Assembly (NCBI RefSeq): GCF_009674495.1
Contig: NZ_WKJN01000002.1
Span: forward strand, 1 to 64,000
Reading direction: 5' to 3'
Source of the DNA: Duganella alba
Lineage (GTDB): Bacteria; Pseudomonadota; Gammaproteobacteria; Burkholderiales; Burkholderiaceae_D
Length of the DNA stretch: 64,000 bases
Shown: in pieces, positions 36,312 to 44,911 of the stretch
Layout: each line of letters opens with the position of its first letter
How positions within the stretch are numbered: position 1 is the stretch's first letter
Program-made: the position numbers and the translations under genes
Notes under the pieces: model-generated
Told to the model about the DNA's origin: nothing
Seen by the model: the letters and a program-made list of their open reading frames with translations, nothing else
Database searches by the model: none

Positions 36312-38090
36312 TCAAGCTGCCAGCTGCTGCAAAAGGTATAGGCGTTGGTACAAGCCGCCGTCGATTTGCATCAGCTGCTCGTGGGCGCCGGTTTCGGCGA
36401 TGCGGCCGTGATTGAGCACGATGATGCGGTTGGCGTCGCGGATGGTGGACAGGCGGTGGGCGATGGCGATCACCGTCACCTTGCCGCGCAATTCGTCCAG
36501 CGCCACCTGCACGATCTGCTCCGTTTGCGAATCGATGTGCGAGGTCGCTTCGTCCAGCAGCAGGATGCGCGGCGCGCCGGCCAGCGCGCGGGCGATGGCG
36601 ATCAATTGCTTCTGGCCGACCGACAGGCGCGAGCCGCCTTCGCCCAGCGGCGTGTCGTAGCCCTGGTCGAGCGCCGCGATGAAGTCGTGGGCGTGGGCGG
36701 CGCGCGCGGCCGCTTCGATCTGCGGCTGCGTCAGGCCGCGGCCCATGTCGATGTTCTCGCGGGCCGAGGCGGCCAGCAGGAACGGGTCTTGCGGCACCAG
36801 GCCCACTTCGGCGCGGAAGCGGTCGTTGTCGATGTCGTCCAGCGGCACGCCGTGCATCAGGATGCTGCCATGTTTGGCCGGATAGAAGCGCAGCAGCAGC
36901 GACAGCAGCGTCGACTTGCCGCTGCCGGTGTGGCCGACGATGCCGACGAAATCGCCCTGGGCGATGTCCAGCGACAGGTCGTGCAGCACCGGCTGGCCTT
37001 CGTTGTAGGCGAAATTCAGGTGGCGGATGGCGACGGCGGGCGAGTCGTCGTCGTTGGCGGCCGCGCGGGTGGCGGCTGCGCGGCTGCGGTGTTCCTGCGC
37101 CGCGCCTTCATCGAGCAGCGTGGCCACGCGCGCGGTGGCCACCACCGATTGCTGCAGTTGGCTGAACTGCATGGTGATCTGGATCAGCGGCTCGATCACG
37201 CGCGCCAGGTAGCTGATGAAGGCATACAGCACGCCGACTTCGGCGGCCGTCATCTCGCGGTGGCCGAACATGAAGATCACCGCCGCCAGCAGGATGATGT
37301 TGAACAGGTCGAGCGCGGGACGCAGCAGCCAGGCGTTGGCGCGCAGCTCCGACAGGCGCGCCGTGTAGTGGTCCTGGTTGGTGGCGGCGAAGCGCTGGCC
37401 GAAGCGCGCCTCGGCGTTGCTGGCCTGGAGCACGCTCATGCCGCCGATCGATTCGGCCATCTGGCCATTGATTTCGCTGCGCAGCGCGCGGGCGCGGGTG
37501 ACGGCCGGCGCGCTCCAGCGCTGGTACAGCCAGACGATCAGCAGCACCGCCGGCAGCAGCGCCAGCACGATCAGCATCAGGCGCCAGTCCAGCCACGCCA
37601 TGGCGCAGACGGTGCCGACCAACACGATGGTCGAATCGAGCATGACAAACAGCACCTGGATATACAGACTTTTCACCGCTTCGGTGTCGTTGGTGACGCG
37701 CGAGACCAACTGGCCGGTGATGGCGCGGTCGAAGAAGGCCATCGGCAGCAGCAGCACGTGGGTGTAGACCATTTCGCGCAGGCGCATCACCGAACGCATG
37801 GCCAGGCCGGACAGGCGCACCAGTTGCAGGTAGCGCAGACCGCTGGCGATCCAGCCGGTCAGCACCAGGCCCGCCAGCAGGCCGGCCATGCGCGGCCAGT
37901 CCAGGTGGTGCGGCAGCAGGTGTTCGTCGATCAGCGCCTTGCCCATGATGGGGCCCATCACTTCAAGCAGGGCGGCGGCCATCAGCCACAGCACGGCCCA
38001 GCCGAGATGGTGCTGGTCGGGCAGGGCGGCGCGGCGCAGCAGGGCGATCGCCTGGCGCATCTGGCCGGTGGTGGATTGTTCAGGCTTCAT
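36312..38090 (-). CDS. mdlB: ABC exporter half-transporter, MdlB-like
   Basis: This 592-residue protein has six membrane helices and one ATP-binding domain. Walker A is GHTGSGKST, the signature is LSVGQ (a known variant in MdlB), and Walker B is ILLLDEATSHID with a catalytic Glu. It starts 11 bp inside the 3' end of the upstream MdlA-like gene. The two would form a heterodimeric exporter in the inner membrane, as the E. coli mdlAB pair does. The upstream frame to 38189 lies within the MdlA-like gene and is rejected. The substrate is unknown; multidrug or lipid-linked compounds are typical. Confidence 0.9.
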   Translation of the reverse strand: MKPEQSTTGQMRQAIALLRRAALPDQHHLGWAVLWLMAAALLEVMGPIMGKALIDEHLLPHHLDWPRMAGLLAGLVLTGWIASGLRYLQLVRLSGLAMRSVMRLREMVYTHVLLLPMAFFDRAITGQLVSRVTNDTEAVKSLYIQVLFVMLDSTIVLVGTVCAMAWLDWRLMLIVLALLPAVLLIVWLYQRWSAPAVTRARALRSEINGQMAESIGGMSVLQASNAEARFGQRFAATNQDHYTARLSELRANAWLLRPALDLFNIILLAAVIFMFGHREMTAAEVGVLYAFISYLARVIEPLIQITMQFSQLQQSVVATARVATLLDEGAAQEHRSRAAATRAAANDDDSPAVAIRHLNFAYNEGQPVLHDLSLDIAQGDFVGIVGHTGSGKSTLLSLLLRFYPAKHGSILMHGVPLDDIDNDRFRAEVGLVPQDPFLLAASARENIDMGRGLTQPQIEAAARAAHAHDFIAALDQGYDTPLGEGGSRLSVGQKQLIAIARALAGAPRILLLDEATSHIDSQTEQIVQVALDELRGKVTVIAIAHRLSTIRDANRIIVLNHGRIAETGAHEQLMQIDGGLYQRLYLLQQLAA

Positions 38091-39834
38091 CGAGACTTGC
38101 TTCCAATTGTTGATAGCGCCACTGGCTGGCGTACCAGCCGTCCAGTGCCAGCAGCTGTTCGTGGCTGCCGGTTTCGCTGATGCGGCCATCGCGCAGCACG
38201 ACGATCAGGTCGGCGCTGACGACGGAGCTCAGGCGGTGGCTGGCGATGACCGCGCTGCGGCCCTTGCGCGCCTGGCGCAGTTCTTCGAGGTGCTGGAGGA
38301 TGCGGGTTTCGGTGCCGGTGTCGACGGCGGACAGCGCATCGTCGAGCAGCAGCAGATCGTTATCGGCCAGCAGCGCGCGGGCGATGGCGACGCGCTGGCG
38401 CTGGCCGCCGGACAGCGTGATGCCTTTCTCGCCCACCTGCGTGTCGTAGCCGTCGGCGAACAGCAGGATGTCGTCGTGGATGGCGGCCAGGTCGGCCGCG
38501 TGTTCGACTTCCGCGCGTGTTGCGTTGGGACGGGCGAGAGCGATGTTGTCGGCGATCGAGGCCGAGAACAGGAAGGACTCCTGCGGCACCCAGCTGATGG
38601 CGGCGCGCAGCGCGTGCAGCTTGTATGCGTCGAGCGCGTGGCCGCTCCATTGCACGCTGCCGTGTTGCGGCGTCAGCTGGCGCAGCAGCACGCGCAGCAG
38701 CGTGGACTTGCCGCTGCCGGTGGGGCCGACCAGGCCGAGGGTCTGGCCCGGTTGCAGCGTCAGCGTGATGTCGCTGATGGCCGGCGTGCTTTGTTCGGCG
38801 TAGGCGTAGCTGATGCCTTGCAGCGTCAGCGGGCCGGAAGGCACGGCGGCGATGCTGCCGTGATCGTCGATGGCCAGCGGCGCATCGAGCATGGGCTGGA
38901 GGCGCTGCCAGGCGGCGCGTCCGCGCTCGATCAGCGACAGTACCCAGCCGGCGGCGAACATCGGCCAAATGAGCTGGCCGAGGTACATGGTGAAGCTGGT
39001 CAGCGCGCCGATGGTCAGCTGGTTCTGCCAGACCAGGTAGCCGCCGAGGCCGAGCGTGAGGCCGCTGGCGGCGGTCAGCGTCAGGCCGACGGCGGGTTCG
39101 TAGGCGGCTTCCCATACCTGCGCGCGCAGGCTGGCGTCGGAGGCCTTCGACGCCAGTTCGGAAAACTGCTTGGCGCTGCGCTGTTCCAGGCCGAGCGCGC
39201 GCAGCGTGCGCACGCCGGACAGCGTTTCCTGCACATGGTCGTTCAGCGCGCTGAAGCGCTTGAGCGAATCGGTGGAAGCGGTGTGGATATGTCCCGAGAT
39301 ATACCAGAATGCCCAGCCCATCAGCGGGAACGGCAGCAGCGCGATGCAGGCCAGGCGCCAGTCGACGCCGAGCAGCATCACGCCCAGCACCATCACCAGC
39401 GTCAGCGCGCCGTCGAAGCCGGCCAGCATGGCTTCGCCGGCGGCCATTTCGATGGCGTCGATATCGTTGGTGGCCAGCGCCATCAGGTCGCCGGTGCGCT
39501 GGCGCTGGTAGAAGGCCGGGCCTTGCAGCGTCATGCGGGTATACAGGCGGGTGCGCAGCGAGACGCCGAGCCGGTAGGCGGCGCCGTACAGGATCTGCCG
39601 CCAGGCGACGCGCAGGAAGTAGATGCCCAGGCCGATCAGCAGCAGCGAGCCGATTTGCATCAGCAGGGCGTTGCCGGACAGGGTGTGATTGGCCAGGCCA
39701 TCGATCATGGCGCCGACCTTGCGCGGCACCCAGACACTCAGGGTCGCCACGCCGGCCAGCATGGCGCCGGACAGAATATAGGCGCGGCTGTGCTGGCGGA
39801 CGAATCCGCCGATCAGCCGGGAAAGATTAGACAT
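38080..39834 (-). CDS. mdlA: ABC exporter half-transporter, MdlA-like
   Basis: This 584-residue half-transporter has a normal signature (LSGGQRQRVAIARAL) and Walker A (GPTGSGKST). Its Walker B ends LLLDDALSAVD, with Asp instead of the catalytic Glu, as in E. coli MdlA. The heterodimer with MdlB therefore has one normal and one degenerate ATP site. The start at MSNLSRL is chosen; the longer frame runs into the inverted repeat at 39.9 kb. It is the first gene of the pair, and its promoter must lie within or just beyond that repeat. Confidence 0.9.
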   Translation of the reverse strand: MSNLSRLIGGFVRQHSRAYILSGAMLAGVATLSVWVPRKVGAMIDGLANHTLSGNALLMQIGSLLLIGLGIYFLRVAWRQILYGAAYRLGVSLRTRLYTRMTLQGPAFYQRQRTGDLMALATNDIDAIEMAAGEAMLAGFDGALTLVMVLGVMLLGVDWRLACIALLPFPLMGWAFWYISGHIHTASTDSLKRFSALNDHVQETLSGVRTLRALGLEQRSAKQFSELASKASDASLRAQVWEAAYEPAVGLTLTAASGLTLGLGGYLVWQNQLTIGALTSFTMYLGQLIWPMFAAGWVLSLIERGRAAWQRLQPMLDAPLAIDDHGSIAAVPSGPLTLQGISYAYAEQSTPAISDITLTLQPGQTLGLVGPTGSGKSTLLRVLLRQLTPQHGSVQWSGHALDAYKLHALRAAISWVPQESFLFSASIADNIALARPNATRAEVEHAADLAAIHDDILLFADGYDTQVGEKGITLSGGQRQRVAIARALLADNDLLLLDDALSAVDTGTETRILQHLEELRQARKGRSAVIASHRLSSVVSADLIVVLRDGRISETGSHEQLLALDGWYASQWRYQQLEASLDEA

Positions 39835-39889
39835 GCATGTTGCCTCGAAAAGCGTGTAGCCCGCTAGGATACAGCATGCACAAAAAGAC

Positions 39890-39973
39890 GGGGTCAGGTC
39901 CCCCATTTCTACACGAGCTGTGCCGTAGCTGCGCATACGGCACAGCTCGTGTAGAAATGGGGGACCTGACCCC
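39890..39973. repeat. Perfect 84-bp inverted repeat (38-bp arms)
   Basis: The left arm (39890-39927) and right arm (39936-39973) are exact reverse complements, opening GGGGTCAGGTCCCCC, with an 8-base loop GCTGCGCA. No T-run follows either side. It fills most of the gap between the MdlA-like gene and the phasin gene. The GGGGTCAGGTCCCC core resembles repeated elements of the REP/RAYT type in betaproteobacteria. It may be a single mobile REP-like unit, and as RNA it would form an unusually stable hairpin. Whether it occurs elsewhere in the genome cannot be seen here. Confidence 0.9.
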
Positions 39974-39978
39974 GGAGT

Positions 39979-40539
39979 TTATTTTTTGGCTTTGGGGGCG
40001 GATTTGGCGGGTTTGCCTTCTGGCGCCAGGGCGATCGGTTTCGGCGAGGGGAAGGATGGCTTGACCGCGGCTTTGACTTCGACGAATTCTTCCTGCGCCG
40101 GGATCGGCGCGGCCGCTGGTTTGGCTTTGGGCGCTTTTGCCGGCGCCAGCGGGACGCTGGCGACCGGTTCGTTGGCGGCGGCCACCGCGGCGCTGACGGC
40201 GGCGGACAACGCCGGCGGTACGGCCGCTACCGTGGGCTTGGTCGCGGCCAGGTCGGTCACTTGCTTGAAGGTGCCCTGGGCACTCTGCAGCAGCGCGCTC
40301 TGGGCGGTCGAGGCAATGCTGTACAGCTCGCGTCCGTAGGCCAGCAGGCTGTCGAAATTGCCCTGGTGCGGCACGCTCGGGTCTTTGGCTGCCAGCAGCT
40401 GCTTGGCGGTGCTGATGTTGAGCGCGATGACTTTCTGCGCGCTGTCGACGGCCGTGCTGGCGAAGGTGTTGAAGATCTTGAATTGCGCTTCAAGTTGCGA
40501 TTTGGTGGCGGCGGAAAACTGTTCGGTGATCGAAGACAT
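39979..40539 (-). CDS. Phasin family protein
   Basis: This 186-residue protein starts MSSITEQFSAATKSQLEAQF with GGAGAA upstream. The first 100 residues are an amphipathic helical phasin domain (KVIALNISTAKQLLAAKD, LLAYGRELYSIASTAQSALLQ). The tail is Ala/Pro/Lys-rich and low in complexity (about 125-186), as in many PHB-granule phasins. Phasins coat polyhydroxybutyrate granules and control their size. The gene is separated from the ABC pair by the inverted repeat. No pha genes are near in this window. Confidence 0.88.
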   Translation of the reverse strand: MSSITEQFSAATKSQLEAQFKIFNTFASTAVDSAQKVIALNISTAKQLLAAKDPSVPHQGNFDSLLAYGRELYSIASTAQSALLQSAQGTFKQVTDLAATKPTVAAVPPALSAAVSAAVAAANEPVASVPLAPAKAPKAKPAAAPIPAQEEFVEVKAAVKPSFPSPKPIALAPEGKPAKSAPKAKK

Positions 40540-40721
40540 GGTTTCTCCTGAATTATGATGCAACGCAATAAGGCCATTCTAGCGACGATTTTTGGCGATG
40601 GAAAGTTATTTTTTCTACCATGTGCATGCACAAACACGATATCAATTAGTGCGACGCAACAATTGGTGTATTTTGTTGAATGTGCCTACAATGACCTTAC
40701 TTCAAATCAATGGGAGCGCAG

Positions 40722-41996
40722 ATGGATGTCGTGATACGCAACGCCAATCTGGCGGACGGCCAGCAGGGTGTCGACGTTGCCATCGAGAATGGCCGCATCG
40801 CCGCCGTCGGTCCGCGCCTGCCGCTGCAGGCGGCGCACGAGATCGACGCAGCCGGCGATCTGTTGAGCACGCCGTTTGTCGATGCCCATTTCCATATGGA
40901 CGCCACCTTGAGCTACGGCTTGCCGCGCGTCAATGCCTCGGGCACGCTGCTGGAGGGTATCGCGCTGTGGGGCGAACTGAAGCCGCATCTGACCCAGCAG
41001 GCGCTGATCGACCGCGCGCTGCAATATTGCGACTGGGCCGTGGCGCGCGGCCTGCTGGCCATCCGCACCCACGTCGATGTCTGCGACGACCGCCTGCTGG
41101 CGGTGGAGGCGCTGCTGGAGGTCAAGCGCCTGGTGGCGCCGTATCTGGATCTGCAGCTGGTGGCCTTTCCGCAGGACGGCGTGCTGCGCGCGCCCAATGC
41201 GCTGATCAATCTGAAGCGCGCCATCACCATGGGCGTGGACGTGGTGGGCGGCATTCCGCACTTCGAGCGCACCATGGCCGAGGGCGCGGAGTCGGTGCGC
41301 ATCCTGTGCGAGTACGCCGCCGATCAGGGCCTGATGGTCGATATGCATTGCGACGAGTCGGACGATCCGATGTCGCGCCATATCGAAACGCTGGCGTACC
41401 AGAGCAACCGGCTCGGCCTGCACGGCCGCGTCACCGGTTCGCACCTGACGTCGATGCATTCGATGGACAATTATTACGTCAGCAAGCTGCTGCCGCTGAT
41501 CCGCGAGGCGGGCGTGGCGGCCATCGCCAATCCGCTGATTAACATCACGCTGCAAGGCCGCCACGACACCTACCCGAAGCGGCGCGGCATGACGCGCGTG
41601 CCGGAGATGCTGGCGGCCGGCATTCCGGTCGCCTTCGGCCACGATTGCGTGATGGACCCGTGGTACAGCCTCGGCTCGGGCGACATGCTGGAGGTCGCGC
41701 ACATGGGCCTGCACGTGGCGCAGATGACCGGCCAGGAGGCGATGCGCGATTGCTTCCGCGCCGTCACCAGCACGCCGGCCGCCATCCTCGGCCTGCAGGA
41801 TTACGGCGTCGCGCCCGGCTGCCACGCCGACCTGGTGCTGCTCGACGCGGCCGATCCGGTGGAGGCCATCCGCCTGCGCGCCGCGCGCCGCATGGTGATG
41901 CGCCGAGGAAAAATTATCGCGGAGTCGCCGCGCGCGCAGGCGCGCCTCCGTCTGCCGGGGCGGCCGGAGCAGGTGGATTTCCGTCTGAACCGATGA
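40722..41996 (+). CDS. codA: Cytosine deaminase
   Basis: This 424-residue amidohydrolase converts cytosine to uracil and ammonia in pyrimidine salvage. Motifs in order are FVDAHFHMDATL (metal His pair), HCDESDD (metal His and Glu neighbourhood), GSHLTSMHSMDNYYV, and FGHDCVMDPWY (His and Asp). All match the E. coli CodA pattern. The start at MDVVIRNANL has GGGAG upstream and is preferred over an ATG four codons earlier. No permease gene (codB) is adjacent; two acetyltransferase genes follow downstream. Confidence 0.95.
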   Translation: MDVVIRNANLADGQQGVDVAIENGRIAAVGPRLPLQAAHEIDAAGDLLSTPFVDAHFHMDATLSYGLPRVNASGTLLEGIALWGELKPHLTQQALIDRALQYCDWAVARGLLAIRTHVDVCDDRLLAVEALLEVKRLVAPYLDLQLVAFPQDGVLRAPNALINLKRAITMGVDVVGGIPHFERTMAEGAESVRILCEYAADQGLMVDMHCDESDDPMSRHIETLAYQSNRLGLHGRVTGSHLTSMHSMDNYYVSKLLPLIREAGVAAIANPLINITLQGRHDTYPKRRGMTRVPEMLAAGIPVAFGHDCVMDPWYSLGSGDMLEVAHMGLHVAQMTGQEAMRDCFRAVTSTPAAILGLQDYGVAPGCHADLVLLDAADPVEAIRLRAARRMVMRRGKIIAESPRAQARLRLPGRPEQVDFRLNR

Positions 41997-42065
41997 GCGT
42001 CCGCGCTGGACTTGCACCGCGAAATACATGACAATCGGACATCGTTCAATCCGCGTGGAGCTGTC

Positions 42066-42587
42066 TTGAAAGAAATTGCTATTCGACCCGCCACGGAAGC
42101 CGACTTCGGCGCCATGTGGGACATATTTCAGGAGCTGATCGCCAGCGGCGACACCTATTATTTTGCGGCCGACACCAGCCGCGAAGATTGCCATGCCTAC
42201 TGGTTCGGTCCCGGCCTGCAAAGCTATGTGGCGATCCACAACGGCGAGCGGCTGGTCGGCATGTACCGCTTGATGCCGAATCAGCGCGACCGCGGCGCGC
42301 ACGTGGCCAACGCTTCGTTCATGGTCAGCCCGGCGGCGCAGGGCGTCGGCGTCGGCAAGCTGCTGGGCGCCGACTGCCTGGACCGCGCCCGCGCCGAGGG
42401 CTATCTGGCGATGCAGTTCAACTACGTGGTCAGTTCGAATATGCCGGCCGTGCTGCTGTGGAAGAAGCTGGGCTTTTCCATCGTCGGCACCCTGCCGCGC
42501 GCGTATCGCCATCAATACCTCGGTTATGTGGATGTGTATGTGATGTACCAGCTGCTGGAAGATCCTTCGCACTGGCCCGATGCATGA
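42066..42587 (+). CDS. GNAT-family N-acetyltransferase (TTG start)
   Basis: This 173-residue acetyltransferase has the acetyl-CoA pyrophosphate-binding motif AAQGVGVGKLLG and the normal GNAT strand/helix order. The start is TTG, with GGAG five bases upstream; the reading frame continues upstream without an ATG that has a better site. Substrate unknown. Its stop overlaps the ATG of the following acetyltransferase gene by 4 bp, so the pair is coupled. It may follow codA on one transcript. Confidence 0.85.
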   Translation: MKEIAIRPATEADFGAMWDIFQELIASGDTYYFAADTSREDCHAYWFGPGLQSYVAIHNGERLVGMYRLMPNQRDRGAHVANASFMVSPAAQGVGVGKLLGADCLDRARAEGYLAMQFNYVVSSNMPAVLLWKKLGFSIVGTLPRAYRHQYLGYVDVYVMYQLLEDPSHWPDA

Positions 42588-43096
42588 AGATACTTGAGAC
42601 GGAGCGTCTGACCCTGCGCACCATCGAAGCGGATGACGCGGTTTTTTATCACACGCTGATCAATGATCCGACCTGGCTGGAATATATCGGCGACAAGGGC
42701 ATTTATACCGTCGAGGCGGCGCGCAAGGCGATCATCGAGGGGCCGTTCGCGATGCAGCAGAAGCTGGGCTTTTCGCTGTACGTGATGGAGCGCAAGGACG
42801 ACGGTACGCCGCTCGGCATGTGCGGACTGATCAAGCGCGACTGGCTGCCCGACGTCGATATCGGCTACGCGATCCGGCCGGCGCATTTCGGCCAGGGCTA
42901 TACCTATGAGGCCGCCGCCGCCGTGGTCGGCCATGCGCGCGACCAGCTGCGCATTGCGCGCCTGCTGGGCATCACGGACCCGGGAAACGCCAGGTCGATC
43001 GCGCTGCTGGCCAAGCTCGGGCTGACGTTTATTGAACACAAAGTGCTGCCGCCTGATAATCGTCCTACCAACATTTATCGCATGGACTTGCTTTAA
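42584..43096 (+). CDS. GNAT-family N-acetyltransferase, RimJ/RimL-like
   Basis: This 170-residue protein begins MKILETERLTLRTIEADDAVF, the standard opening of ribosomal-protein-type acetyltransferases of the RimJ/RimL/SpeG group. It continues with GYAIRPAHFGQGYTYEA and a final strand. It is coupled to the preceding gene by a 4-bp overlap. The two GNAT proteins are not close paralogues, so they may form a heteromeric or sequential pair; substrate unknown. Confidence 0.88.
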   Translation: MKILETERLTLRTIEADDAVFYHTLINDPTWLEYIGDKGIYTVEAARKAIIEGPFAMQQKLGFSLYVMERKDDGTPLGMCGLIKRDWLPDVDIGYAIRPAHFGQGYTYEAAAAVVGHARDQLRIARLLGITDPGNARSIALLAKLGLTFIEHKVLPPDNRPTNIYRMDLL

Positions 43097-43141
43097 CGTA
43101 GTGAATCCATAGATTTTTTTTGCGCGATGTAGCAAGATGAA

Positions 43142-43162
43142 TTCCGTTCCCCAACAACGGAA
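43142..43162 (+). promoter_or_regulatory. Leader hairpin of the chemoreceptor gene
   Basis: TTCCGTT pairs exactly with AACGGAA around a 7-base loop, ending one base before the AGGG ribosome site (43163-43166) and ten bases before the ATG. In the mRNA this stem could stack against the ribosome site and modulate translation. It might also be a DNA operator. Confidence 0.45.
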
Positions 43163-43171
43163 AGGGTCGTC

Positions 43172-44800
43172 ATGAAACTCGCCAATCTGAAGATCGGTGT
43201 ACGGCTGGGCCTGTTGGGAGGGTTCTTCTTTGTGGCGCTGGCTATCGTCGCGCTGGCAGGATGGCGCGCTTTGGAGAGCAGCAACGTGCGCAGCGCGCAA
43301 GCCCTGGCACGTTCGGTGGCGTTGAGCCAGGCCATCGACACCGCGCGCAGCGCGCAGGTGGAATTCAAGATCCAGGTGCAGGAGTGGAAGAACATCCTGG
43401 TACGCGGCAATGATCCCGCCCAACTCGACAAGTACAGCAAGGCCTTCGTCAAGGGCGGCGACACCACGCGCGGCGAATTGCAGAAGCTGAACGGCATGCT
43501 CGGCAAGCTGGGCCTGGCGACGCCGCTGGTGGACGACGCCATCGCGACGCAGAACGAGCTGGTGTCGCGCTACATGGAGGCGCTGAAGAAATACGACTCC
43601 GCCAATCCGGACAGCGCCCACGTGGTGGACAACCTGGTCAAGGGCATGGACCGCGAGCCGACCAAGAAAATCGATGACATCGTGGCCTTCATCGGCAAGG
43701 AGTCGGTACGCCTGATCGCCGCCATCGAAGCGGAAAACAGCGCGGCCTACAGGCGGACGCTGATCACCATGGGCATCACGCTGCTGGTGACGGTGATTGT
43801 CGGCTGCGTCACGGTGACGTCGCTGATTCGCAGCATCACCCGTCCGCTGGACGCGGCCGTCAGCGTGGCGCAAACCGTGGCGGCGGGCGACCTGCGCAGC
43901 GAGGTGCGGGTCGACAGCAAGGATGAGATCGGCGACCTGCTGGGCGCGCTGAAAACCATGCAGGGCAACTTGAGCCATATCGTGGGGCAGGTACGCCATG
44001 GCACGGAGACCATCCACGGCGCGACCGTCGAGATTGCCGCAGGCAATATGGACCTGTCCGGCCGCACCGAGGAGCAGGCCAGTTCGCTGGAACAGACCGC
44101 CGCCGCGATGGTGGAGCTGACCACCACCGTCAAGCAGAACAACGAGAACGCGGCCGAGGCCTGCCGCCTGGCCGACAGCGCGTCCACGGTGGCGGCGCGC
44201 GGCGGCGACGCGGTGGCGCAGATGGTGCATACCATGGGCGAGATCAACGACAGTTCGCGCAAGATTGTCGACATCATCGGCGTGATCGACGGGATTGCTT
44301 TCCAGACCAACATCCTGGCGCTGAACGCGGCGGTGGAAGCGGCGCGCGCCGGCGAGCAGGGACGTGGCTTTGCCGTGGTGGCGTCGGAGGTGCGCAACCT
44401 GGCGCAGCGCTCGGCGGCGGCGGCGCGCGAGATCAAGGAGCTGATCGGCACGTCGGTGGGCCGGGTCGAGGAAGGCAGCCGCCTGGTCGGCCAGGCCGGC
44501 GAGACCATGAACGAGGTGGTCCACAGCGTGCAGCGCGTGACCGCCATCATCGGTGAAATTTCGGTGGCCAGCGGCGAGCAGCGCGACGGCATCGAGCAGA
44601 TCAGCATCGCCATCAACCAGATGGACAGCGTGACGCAGCAGAACGCGGCGCTGGTGGAGGAGGCGGCCGCGGCGGCCGATGCGCTGCAGCAGCAGGCGGC
44701 CAGCCTGTCGGAGGCGGTCAGCATCTTCAAGCTGCAGGAGCAGTCCGGCATGGCCAGGCTGCCTTCCCCGCGCAGCCGCACCCTGCAACTGGCGGGCTAG
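43172..44800 (+). CDS. Methyl-accepting chemotaxis protein
   Basis: This 542-residue receptor has an N-terminal membrane helix (about 14-32), a periplasmic four-helix ligand domain, a second helix (about 190-212) and a HAMP domain. The long signalling coiled coil has the conserved hairpin tip [23 protein letters not shown]. That sequence marks the proteobacterial class that couples to CheA/CheW. There is no C-terminal CheR-binding pentapeptide. The ligand is unknown. A good terminator follows 10 bases after the stop. Confidence 0.95.
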   Translation: MKLANLKIGVRLGLLGGFFFVALAIVALAGWRALESSNVRSAQALARSVALSQAIDTARSAQVEFKIQVQEWKNILVRGNDPAQLDKYSKAFVKGGDTTRGELQKLNGMLGKLGLATPLVDDAIATQNELVSRYMEALKKYDSANPDSAHVVDNLVKGMDREPTKKIDDIVAFIGKESVRLIAAIEAENSAAYRRTLITMGITLLVTVIVGCVTVTSLIRSITRPLDAAVSVAQTVAAGDLRSEVRVDSKDEIGDLLGALKTMQGNLSHIVGQVRHGTETIHGATVEIAAGNMDLSGRTEEQASSLEQTAAAMVELTTTVKQNNENAAEACRLADSASTVAARGGDAVAQMVHTMGEINDSSRKIVDIIGVIDGIAFQTNILALNAAVEAARAGEQGRGFAVVASEVRNLAQRSAAAAREIKELIGTSVGRVEEGSRLVGQAGETMNEVVHSVQRVTAIIGEISVASGEQRDGIEQISIAINQMDSVTQQNAALVEEAAAAADALQQQAASLSEAVSIFKLQEQSGMARLPSPRSRTLQLAG

Positions 44801-44810
44801 CATTTGCCAC

Positions 44811-44854
44811 AGGCCGTTTGATGCGCCTCAACCGTGCGCGTGAACGGCCTTTTT
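44811..44854 (+). terminator. Terminator of the chemoreceptor gene
   Basis: AGGCCGTT (44811-44818) pairs exactly with AACGGCCT (44843-44850), and four T follow directly. The 24-base loop itself contains a GCGC/GCGC pair. Because it overlaps an N-terminal extension of the next frame, it supports the later start of the GGDEF-EAL gene at 44912. Confidence 0.75.
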
Positions 44855-44911
44855 CCCTCGCCACTATCCACTATCATTCCTCTTCCGCAGCAGCCGACGG
44901 AGAGGGACAGC

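Noticed and set aside
44834..44911. N-terminal extension of the GGDEF-EAL gene
   Set aside because: It overlaps the terminator of the chemoreceptor gene, and the ATG at 44912 has a much better ribosome site.
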